Source: Thalassotalea sp. ND16A
Lineage (GTDB): Bacteria > Pseudomonadota > Gammaproteobacteria > Enterobacterales > Alteromonadaceae
Direction: 5' to 3'
DNA: 51,882 bases
Assembly: GCF_000764205.1 (NCBI RefSeq)
Contig: NZ_JQDZ01000072.1
Location: 1 to 51,882 of the forward strand
The position numbers and the translations under genes were made by a program. This document shows, piece by piece, positions 25,346 to 34,011 of this stretch; positions within the stretch are counted from its first letter, which is position 1; every line of letters starts with the position of its first letter. The notes beneath the pieces were generated by a model. That model did not search any database and was not told the origin of the DNA. It saw nothing but the letters and a program-made list of their open reading frames with translations.

Positions 25346-25708
25346 ATGAAATTCGAACAACTAAACGTATGGAAGCGATCTTCCACCTTAGCTTGCAAAG
25401 TTTATCTAGAATTAAAATCTTGCCGTGATTACGGCTTTAAAGATCAAATAACTCGTTGCTCCCTCTCAATCCCTTCAAACATAGCCGAAGGAGAAGAAAG
25501 AGAAACGCCAAAAGAATCAGCAAGGTTCCTGTATTATGCCAAAGGCTCCGCAGGCGAATTAGTTACACAACTTTATATCGGCATTAAAGTTGGTATTATC
25601 GATTCAAAACTCGGTTTAGAATTAGTAAACGAAACCAAAATAATAGCCTTTATGCTTGGTCAAATGATAAAGAAACGCACAGACCAACCATTAAAGAAAA
25701 AGTTTTAA
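25346..25708 (+). CDS. S23 / four-helix-bundle protein
   Basis: The 120-residue protein begins FEQLNVWKRSSTLACKVYLEL and has the family core DQITRCSLSIPSNIAEGEER ... FLYYAKGSAGELVTQL, matching the S23 (23S rRNA intervening-sequence) family, a pentameric four-helix-bundle fold shared with Avd proteins of diversity-generating retroelements. Its biochemical role outside rRNA is not known, and no reverse transcriptase or variable repeat is present here. AAGGA at about 25335-25339 supports this start, unlike its neighbours. It is flanked by ~100-bp direct repeats, which suggests insertion as a cassette between wzb and wza. Confidence 0.85.
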   Translation: MKFEQLNVWKRSSTLACKVYLELKSCRDYGFKDQITRCSLSIPSNIAEGEERETPKESARFLYYAKGSAGELVTQLYIGIKVGIIDSKLGLELVNETKIIAFMLGQMIKKRTDQPLKKKF

Positions 25709-25714
25709 AAAGAA

Positions 25715-25800
25715 AGCTAGAAAAGAACACAGAACAAGAACAACACAACTAAACCATAAACAACTTAGCTCCAAGTTCTCAGTTCCACGTTTCTAGCTCC
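25715..25800 (+). repeat. ~100-bp direct repeat, partial copy II (right of the S23 gene)
   Basis: AAAAGAACACAGAACAAGAAC and ACACAACTAAACCATAAAC match copies I and III; it ends in a degenerate heptad run at 25767-25800. Confidence 0.6.
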
Positions 25801-25802
25801 TT

Positions 25803-25910
25803 AACCGCTTTAAAAAAAATTAATAAAACATAACGGATAAAGAACACTGAACCCGAACAGCACAACTAAACCATAAACAACTTAGTTCCTAGTTCCCAGT
25901 TCCACGTTCC
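25803..25910 (+). repeat. ~100-bp direct repeat, copy III, ending in heptads ahead of wza
   Basis: Matches copy I over its length (AATAAAACATAACGGATAAA, GAACACTGAACCCGAACAG). It ends in AGTTCCT, AGTTCCC, AGTTCCA, CGTTCC (25884-25910), 8 bases before the wza ATG. Confidence 0.7.
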
Positions 25911-25918
25911 AAATAACT

Positions 25919-27055
25919 ATGACAACAAAAAACAATTTTAAATTACTCACTATCGCATTACTAACAACATTCTTAACTGCCTGTACCATAGTCCCTGGTG
26001 GACACGTAGATAATGTAGAACTAAAAGATAACGAAGAAGCATTCGACATATCGCCACAAGTAAATGCCAAATTCATTACCCCAAAAGTATTGGCAGAGCT
26101 TAAACAAGCAGAGCCCAAAGCTAGCTTAAATAAAAAACTCGACTCGCAAGTAGCCGATTACAACTACATAATAGGTAAAGGCGATGTATTAAGCATTACC
26201 GTATGGGATCACCCAGAACTTACTATTCCTGCAGGGGAATTTAGAAGTGCAGGCGAAAGCGGTAACGTAGTACACTCTGATGGTACGCTTTTCTACCCAT
26301 ACATAGGCAAAGTAAAAGTTGCCGGCTTAAAAGTTACTGAAGTAAGAAACTTAATCAGCAAACGTTTAAGCCGTTACATTGAAAACCCACAAATTGATGT
26401 CGCAGTAGCTGCATTTCGATCACAACGTACCTTTATCACTGGTGAAGTAAAACAACCGGCAGTTTTGCCAATTACTAACGTACCAATGACCCTTTTAGAT
26501 GCGTTGAATGCCAGCGGTGGCATCAGCCCATTAGCCGATTGGCGCTCAGTAGTATTAACCCGGGCAACAGCTAAAGGCGCAACTGAAGAAAAGTTAGATT
26601 TATACGCCCTTTATCAAAAAGGCGACATGAGCCAAAACCGACTTATTCAACACAACGACATTATTCACGTGCCACGTAACGATGCGTTAAAAGTTTTTGT
26701 AATGGGTGACGTAAAACAAGCGCAAACACAAACATTAAGCAGGGCAGGCTTAACCTTAGCCGAAGCATTAAATAACACCGGTGGCATGAGTGAAACTACC
26801 GGTGATGCCAGCGGTATATTTGTACTTAGAGCAAGCACTGAAAAAGACAAATTAGTAGACGTATTCCAATTAGATGCATCAAACGGCGCCATGTTACTAC
26901 TAAGCACCCAGTTTGAATTAAAACCACTAGACATCGTATACGTAACCTCAGCACCAGTAGCCCGTTGGAACCGCGTAATAATGCAATTATTACCAACATT
27001 CACCAGCATCCGCTACATGAGTGATATCCGTAACGATATCTTAGACGATAGATAA
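25919..27055 (+). CDS. wza: Outer-membrane polysaccharide export lipoprotein Wza
   Basis: The 378-residue protein has a lipoprotein signal with lipobox LTAC (Cys22) and a Poly_export domain (about 77-165, YIIGKGDVLSITVWDHPELT). Two SLBB domains follow (about 170-260 FITGEVKQPAVLP; about 265-340 FVMGDVKQAQTQT). A C-terminal amphipathic helix (about 350-370, RVIMQLLPTFTSIRYMSD) should form the outer-membrane pore. This is the complete Wza architecture, in contrast to the short OPX protein at 3177. It works with the Wzc encoded downstream. No Shine-Dalgarno; heptad repeats precede the ATG by 8 bases. Confidence 0.95.
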   Translation: MTTKNNFKLLTIALLTTFLTACTIVPGGHVDNVELKDNEEAFDISPQVNAKFITPKVLAELKQAEPKASLNKKLDSQVADYNYIIGKGDVLSITVWDHPELTIPAGEFRSAGESGNVVHSDGTLFYPYIGKVKVAGLKVTEVRNLISKRLSRYIENPQIDVAVAAFRSQRTFITGEVKQPAVLPITNVPMTLLDALNASGGISPLADWRSVVLTRATAKGATEEKLDLYALYQKGDMSQNRLIQHNDIIHVPRNDALKVFVMGDVKQAQTQTLSRAGLTLAEALNNTGGMSETTGDASGIFVLRASTEKDKLVDVFQLDASNGAMLLLSTQFELKPLDIVYVTSAPVARWNRVIMQLLPTFTSIRYMSDIRNDILDDR

Positions 27056-27111
27056 AATCGGTTGGTAATTTATTTCGAACGCAACTTGATAATAAATTGC
27101 CCTTAAACAAG

Positions 27112-27157
27112 ATTGGCGGGGTTTTAACCTCGCGTAATTGCGCAAGCAACCAAACCT
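27112..27157 (+). repeat. 92-bp palindromic repeat, copy 22 (left half, orientation A)
   Basis: ATTGGCGGGGTTTTAACCTC and GCGTAATTGCG are recognisable. This is the last copy; none was found in the remaining 24 kb. Confidence 0.65.
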
Positions 27158-27336
27158 AAGGCCATTTCGCTTAATCGCGACACTTTATTTTCACCAAAAA
27201 GAAATATGATTAGATCTCCAAATTATTCAGAGATCTAAAAACTAAAAATAAAACAAGAAAAGAAACCAGCTCGCACCCCGAACAGGATTTCTTAATAAAT
27301 AAAACAAAACGAACCAGAAACAGTAAACCAGGCCAT

Positions 27337-27364
27337 AGTTCCTAGTTCCTAGTTCCTAGTTCCT
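27337..27364 (+). repeat. Heptanucleotide tandem array, 4 perfect AGTTCCT units
   Basis: Four identical units between wza and wzc, 95 bases ahead of the wzc start. Confidence 0.85.
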
Positions 27365-27421
27365 TTTATTAAAAAGGATAAGAGTAAAAAAGAACCCGAA
27401 ACAGTAAACTAGGTTACACCT

Positions 27422-27449
27422 TGTTCCTCGTTCCAAGTTCCTAACTCCT
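27422..27449 (+). repeat. Heptanucleotide run, 4 degenerate units, ahead of wzc
   Basis: TGTTCCT, CGTTCCA, AGTTCCT, AACTCC-type units end 10 bases before the wzc ATG and again leave no Shine-Dalgarno. Confidence 0.65.
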
Positions 27450-27459
27450 TCATTTACCT

Positions 27460-29718
27460 ATGTCAGAAACTAAAGAAAAATCACAAAAAACACGCGTACA
27501 AGATAACAGCGCAAATGATGAAATCGACTTAGCCCGTTTATTTGGTCTATTGCTCGATAGCAAGTGGCTAATCGTATCTGTTACTGCACTGTTTATGTTC
27601 ATAGGTGTTTTTTATGCACTAATGGCAACGCCAATTTACAAAGCCGATGCACTCATTCAAATTGAAGAAAAATCGGCAGGCATGCCTGGCCTTGATAGTT
27701 TAGGTGAAATGTTTGCCACAGAATCAGAAGCCGTTACCGAAATTGAACTGATGAAATCTCGCTACGTCATCGGCCAAGCCGTAGACGAAGTAAAATTAGA
27801 CGTAGTTGCTACACCTAAATATTTTGGCAGCTTAGGTAAATTCTTCGCCCGACGATACACCCGTATTAGTAAAGTTAGCTTTAACCAACCATGGCTAGCA
27901 AGTTTTACCAGCGACTCATACGCTTGGGGCGGTGAAGTGATCAATGTCGCAAGCTTAACTGTACCAAAAGGCCTAGAAGAAAAAGCGTTAACCATTACTT
28001 ATTTAGGGAATAATAAATTTAACCTGTTGCTAAACGAACAGCACATTTTAACGGGTACAGTAAACAACATTGCGCAATCAGCAACGGGTGATATTAAAAT
28101 ATTGATTACCGACTTATCAGCAAATACCGGCACCGAGTTTTTGGTGACCAAACGAAACCGTATAGAAGCCATCAAAGATTTACAAAAGAGTTTAAGCATA
28201 TCTGAAAAAGGTAAGCAATCGGGCATTTTATACCTTGCCATTGAAGGGCCGGATAAAGCACTTGCCGAAAAAACCTTAAATGCGGTAAATGCGGCGTACT
28301 TGCTGCAAAACGTACAACGTATGTCGGCAGAAGTGCAAAATTCAATCGATTTCCTAGATCAAGAACTGCCAAGCATTAAAGATAAATTGGAAACTGCAGA
28401 AAGTTTATTAAATAACTACCGCTTAGAGAATGAGTCGGTTGACTTATCGCTTGAAACCCAATCAATACTAGAGCAAATAGTGGTACTTGATACGCGCTTA
28501 CATGAGCTGTCTTTTAAGGAAGCCGAAATTGCGCAACGTTTTACCAAAGAGCACCCAAGTTACGTCTCGCTTAACAAGAAGAAAGAAGAATTAATAGCCC
28601 AGAAAAAGCAGTTATCTACTTCGGTGAAAGGGTTACCAGAAACCCAACAGCAAATTTTGCGTTTAACCAGAGACGTGGAGGTAAATCAACAAATTTATCT
28701 TTCCCTTTTAAACAATGTTCAACAATTAAAAGTTGCCAAAGCCGGTACTGTGGGCAACGTGAGAATTATTGATGAGGCTCAGGTGGCAAGGTTAGCCGTA
28801 AAACCAAAAAAATCACTGATTGTGGTATTAGCAACTTTGCTAGGCGGTATGTTCTCAGTGGCTTTTGTATTAATTAAAGCGGCATTTCATCGCGGTGTTA
28901 CTAACCCACAAGACTTCGAAGATATTGGCTTAACTGTATACGCGACTATTCCTGTGTCAGATACGCAGTCAAAATTTTTAGACAAACGAAAGCTAAAAGA
29001 AAAGCTCAGCCATAAAGTTGGCAGAAAAAAACTTAAAGTACCAGAAATTCTAGTAGCCAAAGAAAACCCAACCGACTTAGCTGTAGAAGCAATCCGATCG
29101 TTACGCACCAGCCTGCACTTTGCCATGCTCGAAGCGAAAAATAATATTGTGATGATCTCTGGTGCCAGCCCAACAGTGGGTAAATCGTTTGTTAGCGCTA
29201 ACCTTGCTACAGTACTTGCGCAAGCCGGACAAAACATACTGATTATTGATGCCGATATGCGTAAAGGCTATGTACAAAAGCTTTTTGAACAAAATGCAGA
29301 AAACGGTTTGTCGGAATACTTAATAGGTGATAACGATTTAAGCAGCTCCATTAAGCAAACAAAAATTGAAAATCTAAGCGTGATCACCCGCGGTAAAATA
29401 CCACCCAACCCGTCAGAATTATTAATGGGGCAGCGCTTTACCGAGTTACTCGAACAAGTAAAAAATCAATACGATTTGATCATTATAGATACACCACCGG
29501 TCTTAGCGGTAACCGATGCGTCAATTATTGGCCATCAAGTAGGTACATCGCTAATGCTGGCAAGGTTTAATCAATCATCATTAAAAGAAATTGCTGCAGC
29601 AGCACATCGTTTTGAACTTAATGGTGTAGATATTAAAGGCATTATCTTTAACGCAGTAGAGAAAAAGGCGAGTAGTTATTATGGTGATTATGGTTACTAT
29701 AACTACGAATACAAGTAG
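27460..29718 (+). CDS. wzc: Polysaccharide co-polymerase / tyrosine autokinase Wzc (second copy)
   Basis: The 752-residue protein has a Wzz domain with TM1 about 36-56, a coiled-coil periplasmic region, a GNVRIIDEAQVARLAVKPKK boundary and TM2 about 452-475. Its BY-kinase domain has Walker A GASPTVGKS about 567-575, Walker A' IIDADMRKG about 594-602, Walker B LIIIDTPPV about 673-681 and a tyrosine-rich tail (SSYYGDYGYYNYEYK). It differs strongly in sequence from the kinase at 3768, so it is a separate lineage rather than a recent duplicate. It partners Wza and Wzb encoded upstream and the Wzx/Wzy genes downstream. Confidence 0.94.
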   Translation: MSETKEKSQKTRVQDNSANDEIDLARLFGLLLDSKWLIVSVTALFMFIGVFYALMATPIYKADALIQIEEKSAGMPGLDSLGEMFATESEAVTEIELMKSRYVIGQAVDEVKLDVVATPKYFGSLGKFFARRYTRISKVSFNQPWLASFTSDSYAWGGEVINVASLTVPKGLEEKALTITYLGNNKFNLLLNEQHILTGTVNNIAQSATGDIKILITDLSANTGTEFLVTKRNRIEAIKDLQKSLSISEKGKQSGILYLAIEGPDKALAEKTLNAVNAAYLLQNVQRMSAEVQNSIDFLDQELPSIKDKLETAESLLNNYRLENESVDLSLETQSILEQIVVLDTRLHELSFKEAEIAQRFTKEHPSYVSLNKKKEELIAQKKQLSTSVKGLPETQQQILRLTRDVEVNQQIYLSLLNNVQQLKVAKAGTVGNVRIIDEAQVARLAVKPKKSLIVVLATLLGGMFSVAFVLIKAAFHRGVTNPQDFEDIGLTVYATIPVSDTQSKFLDKRKLKEKLSHKVGRKKLKVPEILVAKENPTDLAVEAIRSLRTSLHFAMLEAKNNIVMISGASPTVGKSFVSANLATVLAQAGQNILIIDADMRKGYVQKLFEQNAENGLSEYLIGDNDLSSSIKQTKIENLSVITRGKIPPNPSELLMGQRFTELLEQVKNQYDLIIIDTPPVLAVTDASIIGHQVGTSLMLARFNQSSLKEIAAAAHRFELNGVDIKGIIFNAVEKKASSYYGDYGYYNYEYK

Positions 29719-30524
29719 CAAAACCTCTTGCCTAAGGCGTTCGCAAAAGCCCTCTTTATTAGACGCGCCGTCATCCCTCCGTGCTTTTGGGTGGGAACTT
29801 TTGAATCCCGATGTGGTTATAAAACGATAAAAAACAAGTCTCAATGACGACAATTTTCGTCTCATACACAAAATGTCTCTGAGTTTCGGTGTTGAAAAGA
29901 ATCAACAGACATTCCTACGGAACGAAATAACTTCTCTTTGAAGTTTTTAACAGGTAATTGAAGACTACGTGCTTGTATTAAAAGATACCGCCATTTAATT
30001 ATGTTTTAGACGGAAACTCTTTAATTTAACACGAGCCTTTAACAAGAGTTATTCAACCATCTACCTCGCGAAAAGTTTTGTCTTAAAGCTAAATTAAATC
30101 AGAGTTTTAATATTGGCATTGGTCAATATTTACAACAATATAAAGCATAAAGTTCGAGTTGTATCATTAATAGTTGAGTGACGAAATTCAACAGTTTTTC
30201 AATCTGCAGATTGTTTGTATATTATGTTACTTATGAGACATGCAGACTGAAGCATGAACTATTTCGATATAAAAGTGCCTTATAAAGGTCTGTATATTGA
30301 TCTGAACATAAATTTACAATCAATTAGCTCTTTGTAAATATAACTGCTTACTGCCAAAACGAGAAAGTTCACAGACATCTTCTTATTAACTATTTGTGCA
30401 GCCAGTTTAGGCAATACTAGTAGTAGGTTTTGCATGAGATTAAATAAATTTAACCAGTTAGTATTATCATTCGAACTTACCTATTTGAAATGCTACGATT
30501 TAAAAACGTAATGAGGTATGAAAT
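29719..30524. other. Intergenic 0.8 kb before the Wzx/Wzy block
   Basis: No gene was recognised. Weak hairpins include GACGA/TCGTC (29846-29861) and GTTGA/TCAAC (29891-29906), the latter nested between AATGTCT and AGACATT (29872-29913). Base composition falls towards the AT-rich block that follows. It may carry the promoter of the downstream operon, but no -35/-10 pair was convincing. Confidence 0.5.
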
Positions 30525-31829
30525 TTGAAAAATCGAAGTTTCATTCGTAATTTAACTATGCTTTTTTCAAGTCAAGTTATTGTAATGATTTTAGGTTTAC
30601 TAACACAGATTATTATTGCTAGACTTCTACTTCCTGAGGGGAGAGGCATTTATGCTATATGCATAATGTTTGCTTCAATGATGAGTGTTATTACTTATAT
30701 GGGGAATGAATATGGGATACGTTATCTACTACTTAAGAATAATATAAATATACAGCAGGCGTTTAGATATCTATTATTGACGGTCAGCGTTGCGTTAGCT
30801 TTTTCCATTGTGATTTTTTATTTAGTTAAAAATCTAGATATAGAATTTTTTAAAAGAGGAACAGAACAGCAATTTATTTTGGCTTTATTGTTTGGTTTTT
30901 CTCAAGTTATTTGCGTACAGGTAAATGTTTTTTTAACCATTCTTGGCAAATTTCGAAATGCATCAAAAATCTCTGCTGGGCTTGAATTTTTAAAATTGTT
31001 TTTTGTCATAATTGCCCTCCTTTTAGTTAGTAATGTAGAAGCAGCATTAGTTGCATCTATTTTATCCAATGTTTTAGTAATATTTGTATACATATATAAA
31101 TACGAACTGTTGATTAGAAGTGATTCTTCGATCAATCGAACAGATATGTCATTTATATACAAATATGGGTTTAAATCGTGGTTTTTAACATTGAATAACT
31201 TCTCTAATCTTCATATGGGCACTTTAGTACTAAGTTTTTATGTGAGTAGCGTGAAATTAGGTATATACAGTATTGCTTTCGCACTTGTGTCCCGAGTGCA
31301 ATTTATTCCTGATGTAATTAATAGAGTCATGGTGCCAAGAATTGCTGCAGAGGGAAAAACTGTAAAAGAAAGACATTTTGTGATCTTAATTTTTATGGTA
31401 TTACTTTTCCTATGTTTAGGTGTGTTTTTCTTTTTGCTTCTGTTTTCTGATGATTTGGTATACCTATTATTTGGAGCTAGCTATCTCGAAGCTGTACCAC
31501 TAGTTAAATTTTTATTTGCAGGTTTTGCTTTCAAGATATTATCAAAGCCTTTTGAAGCTTATTTCAATGAAATACTCGGCGAACCGTCAGTCATTGCAAA
31601 AATTCATTTGTTCACACTAATATTATTAATTGTTTTAATGAATATATTGGTACCTGAGTATGAATTAATCGGTGCTATCCTCACTAATATCGTTGTTTTC
31701 TTTATAGGGTTTATGTTGATATCAATTAGATTTACTATGCGCTTAGATAAGGGGGAATTAACTAAGCGAACTTTTCCTAGCTTAGTACTTTCTATAGGAG
31801 AGTTAATGAATAAGGTTGTCAAAAAGTGA
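30525..31829 (+). CDS. wzx: Oligosaccharide flippase Wzx-like membrane protein
   Basis: The 434-residue protein is polytopic with about 12 hydrophobic segments and starts MKNRSFIRNLTMLFSSQVI ... IIIARLLLPEGRGIYA, the usual start of polysaccharide flippases of the MOP family. It should move undecaprenyl-linked repeat units across the inner membrane. The start is TTG, supported by GAGGT at 30513-30517 with 7-base spacing; nearby ATGs (30511, 30518) are out of frame. The stop overlaps the start of the polymerase gene. Confidence 0.85.
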   Translation: MKNRSFIRNLTMLFSSQVIVMILGLLTQIIIARLLLPEGRGIYAICIMFASMMSVITYMGNEYGIRYLLLKNNINIQQAFRYLLLTVSVALAFSIVIFYLVKNLDIEFFKRGTEQQFILALLFGFSQVICVQVNVFLTILGKFRNASKISAGLEFLKLFFVIIALLLVSNVEAALVASILSNVLVIFVYIYKYELLIRSDSSINRTDMSFIYKYGFKSWFLTLNNFSNLHMGTLVLSFYVSSVKLGIYSIAFALVSRVQFIPDVINRVMVPRIAAEGKTVKERHFVILIFMVLLFLCLGVFFFLLLFSDDLVYLLFGASYLEAVPLVKFLFAGFAFKILSKPFEAYFNEILGEPSVIAKIHLFTLILLIVLMNILVPEYELIGAILTNIVVFFIGFMLISIRFTMRLDKGELTKRTFPSLVLSIGELMNKVVKK

Positions 31830-33079
31830 TGCTATTGTATGGAGCTATATTTGTTTCTTTGATTGTTATTATCAATCCATCTTTTTTCTCAGTATTTTTT
31901 GGTTTAGTATTTATCTTATTGCTTTGGTTAGGTGCTCGTGAAAAAAACCTATTAAATCCATATAATTTATTTGCATCTACTCCTCTAACCATAATCATAT
32001 ACAACAAAGAAATATCTACTTATTTTTTGAAACCTCTAAATGCTGAGGTTGGTATAGTGATGTTTTTAGGAATTGGTTTTTTTATCTTAGGTCTTTTAGC
32101 TGTAAAGAGAAAAAAACTTGTTATAGATAATGGGGTAGTTAATAGGCATTTCTGGGTTATTTTTATTGTAGGTTTAACGCCTCACCTTCTCGGGACTATC
32201 ATCGCAGGCCTACCTATTTTCAATCAGGGGAATGTAGCACTTACCCGTGAAAGTTATTCGTTACCTATCATTTCCCAATTTAGTATATTTTTACCCATTT
32301 CAATTATAGTTGCTTTTCAGCAGAAAAGTACGTTAAAAATATTATTGTCCATATCAGTAACTTTGTTTTTTTCATTTGCTATATTGGCAAAGTTCTCAAT
32401 TTTACTCGCCTTAATGTTTATTCTTTTTGGTTTATTAAAGTATGGTCATCAAAGTAGAATAGCATCAGTTATTAAGCTTACCATTATCCCTGTTGTATTA
32501 TTAATTCCGATGTTATTTAGCTTTATTTTTGATGCCCGTAGTGAATTTGAGCAATCAGACTACCAATGGCGACAAAATATATCTACGGATGTGCCTATTT
32601 TAGAGCAGTATGGTGACTTTATCTACCTACCATATCTTTATTTGACTACTCCTTGGTCCAACTTAGCTCACAATGTTGAAATAAACGATAGCTATGACTA
32701 TGGTTTGAGAACCGTCAAGCCATTAATATCTCTCCTTCAACTAGATGGTTTTGTTGAATATGAACCCAAACCTATATACCAATATCCAATGAACACTTAT
32801 TCTTTCATTACTGACTTTTATTTAGATGCAGGAGGGGTTGGTGTTATTATACTTTCCTTTATCTTAGGACTGTTTGTTAAAAAAGCCTATCTATTTGGAA
32901 CTTATGAAAAAGATTCTCTCAAAGATGGGTTGTGGGTAACGGTTGGTTTTGCAACTTTTATGATGTTTTTTAGTAATCATTTTACGTCTGTAGGATATCC
33001 ACTTGTTACATTAGTTTTGATTATGTTTTATCAATTTGCCTGTCGAATTTTCAAAAACATAAACGCAAACATTCGTTAG
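31826..33079 (+). CDS. wzy: Wzy-like oligosaccharide repeat-unit polymerase
   Basis: The 417-residue protein is hydrophobic with about ten to eleven membrane segments and one large soluble loop (about 225-320, including RSEFEQSDYQWRQ and YPMNTYSFITDFYLDAGGVG). This topology and its place after a flippase fit Wzy. Wzy polymerases are too diverse to confirm by motif. GTG at 31826 or the next codon ATG at 31829 may start it; the ATG overlaps the wzx stop as TGATG, so coupling favours it. Confidence 0.7.
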   Translation: MMLLYGAIFVSLIVIINPSFFSVFFGLVFILLLWLGAREKNLLNPYNLFASTPLTIIIYNKEISTYFLKPLNAEVGIVMFLGIGFFILGLLAVKRKKLVIDNGVVNRHFWVIFIVGLTPHLLGTIIAGLPIFNQGNVALTRESYSLPIISQFSIFLPISIIVAFQQKSTLKILLSISVTLFFSFAILAKFSILLALMFILFGLLKYGHQSRIASVIKLTIIPVVLLIPMLFSFIFDARSEFEQSDYQWRQNISTDVPILEQYGDFIYLPYLYLTTPWSNLAHNVEINDSYDYGLRTVKPLISLLQLDGFVEYEPKPIYQYPMNTYSFITDFYLDAGGVGVIILSFILGLFVKKAYLFGTYEKDSLKDGLWVTVGFATFMMFFSNHFTSVGYPLVTLVLIMFYQFACRIFKNINANIR

Positions 33080-33102
33080 GATACTTAGAATATGGTGCAC
33101 AA

Positions 33103-34008
33103 ATGAGTAAAGAGTTAGTCAGTATTATTATTCCAACTTATGGGATGCCTATTTTATTGGAAAAGACTATACAGAGTGTTTTTTTACAAAGCTATCAATA
33201 TATAGAGCTAATTGTTGTTGATGACAATGACCCATCATCAAATGCGAGAACAACCACTGAAAAGCTAATAAAAAAATTTATCGAACAAGGTCATTGTATA
33301 AAATACATAAAACATAATAAGAATAGAAATGGTGCTGTAGCAAGAAACACTGGGTTAGAATATGCAAAAGGAAAATATATAGCATTTTTAGATAGTGACG
33401 ATGAGTTCTATCCAGACAGAATTGAAAAGCTAGTGTCTGTAATTCAAAAATGTGATTCAAATACGCCAGCGGTATATACCGGGTGCGAGTTCTATAGAAT
33501 GGGTAAGCGATACGCGAAATTTAGTTCTCCAAAGAGCGGGAATTTTTTAGTGGAAACTTTAGCTTGCAGTTTTATGTTTTGCACCGGATCAAATATATTT
33601 ATCCGAAAAGAAGTGCTTGATGAACTGGCAGGTTTTGATGAAAGCTTTGAGCGGCATCAGGATTATGAATTTCTAGTACGATTATTTCAAAAATATTCAA
33701 TTCATGCTGTTAGCGAAGTATTAGTTATAAAAAATAATGAGAATTTCAATCTTCCTGATGTAGAAAAAATGATAGCTATAAAAAAAGCATACATCGAAAA
33801 GTATATAGGCATTATTGATGGTCTTTCAAAGCAAGATAAAAAATTTATCTATCAAAAGAACTATCTATCAATTGCTGAACATGGGTTTAAGTCAAAGAAA
33901 AGAGGCGTAGCATTTACTTACTATCGAAAAGCCAACGCTTTGGGTTGGGTGAGTCTTCGTGAACAGATGCGTTGCTTTGTACTTTTTTTTTACAGTTGGG
34001 TACGTTAA
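33103..34008 (+). CDS. Family 2 glycosyltransferase
   Basis: The 301-residue GT-A enzyme begins SIIIPTYGMPILLEKTIQSV and has VVDDNDPS near residue 40. It carries the metal-binding FLDSDDEF at about 95-102 and an acceptor-side FDESFERHQDYEFLVRL (about 183-199) with the usual ED-type acidic base. No membrane segment is present, so it acts at the inner face of the membrane on the growing lipid-linked repeat unit. Donor and linkage are unknown. It lies 23 bases after the polymerase. Confidence 0.88.
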   Translation: MSKELVSIIIPTYGMPILLEKTIQSVFLQSYQYIELIVVDDNDPSSNARTTTEKLIKKFIEQGHCIKYIKHNKNRNGAVARNTGLEYAKGKYIAFLDSDDEFYPDRIEKLVSVIQKCDSNTPAVYTGCEFYRMGKRYAKFSSPKSGNFLVETLACSFMFCTGSNIFIRKEVLDELAGFDESFERHQDYEFLVRLFQKYSIHAVSEVLVIKNNENFNLPDVEKMIAIKKAYIEKYIGIIDGLSKQDKKFIYQKNYLSIAEHGFKSKKRGVAFTYYRKANALGWVSLREQMRCFVLFFYSWVR

Positions 34009-34011
34009 TTA

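Larger units (their letters stand above)
27056..27459. other. Intergenic wza-wzc: repeat fragment and two heptad runs
   Basis: A left-half palindromic repeat lies at 27112-27157, followed by AT-rich sequence and two heptanucleotide runs. The gap is unusually long for a wza-wzc pair. No ORF is seen. Confidence 0.6.

Noticed and set aside
25346-25708. Avd protein of a diversity-generating retroelement
   Set aside because: The fold family is shared, but no reverse transcriptase, template repeat or variable repeat was seen nearby.
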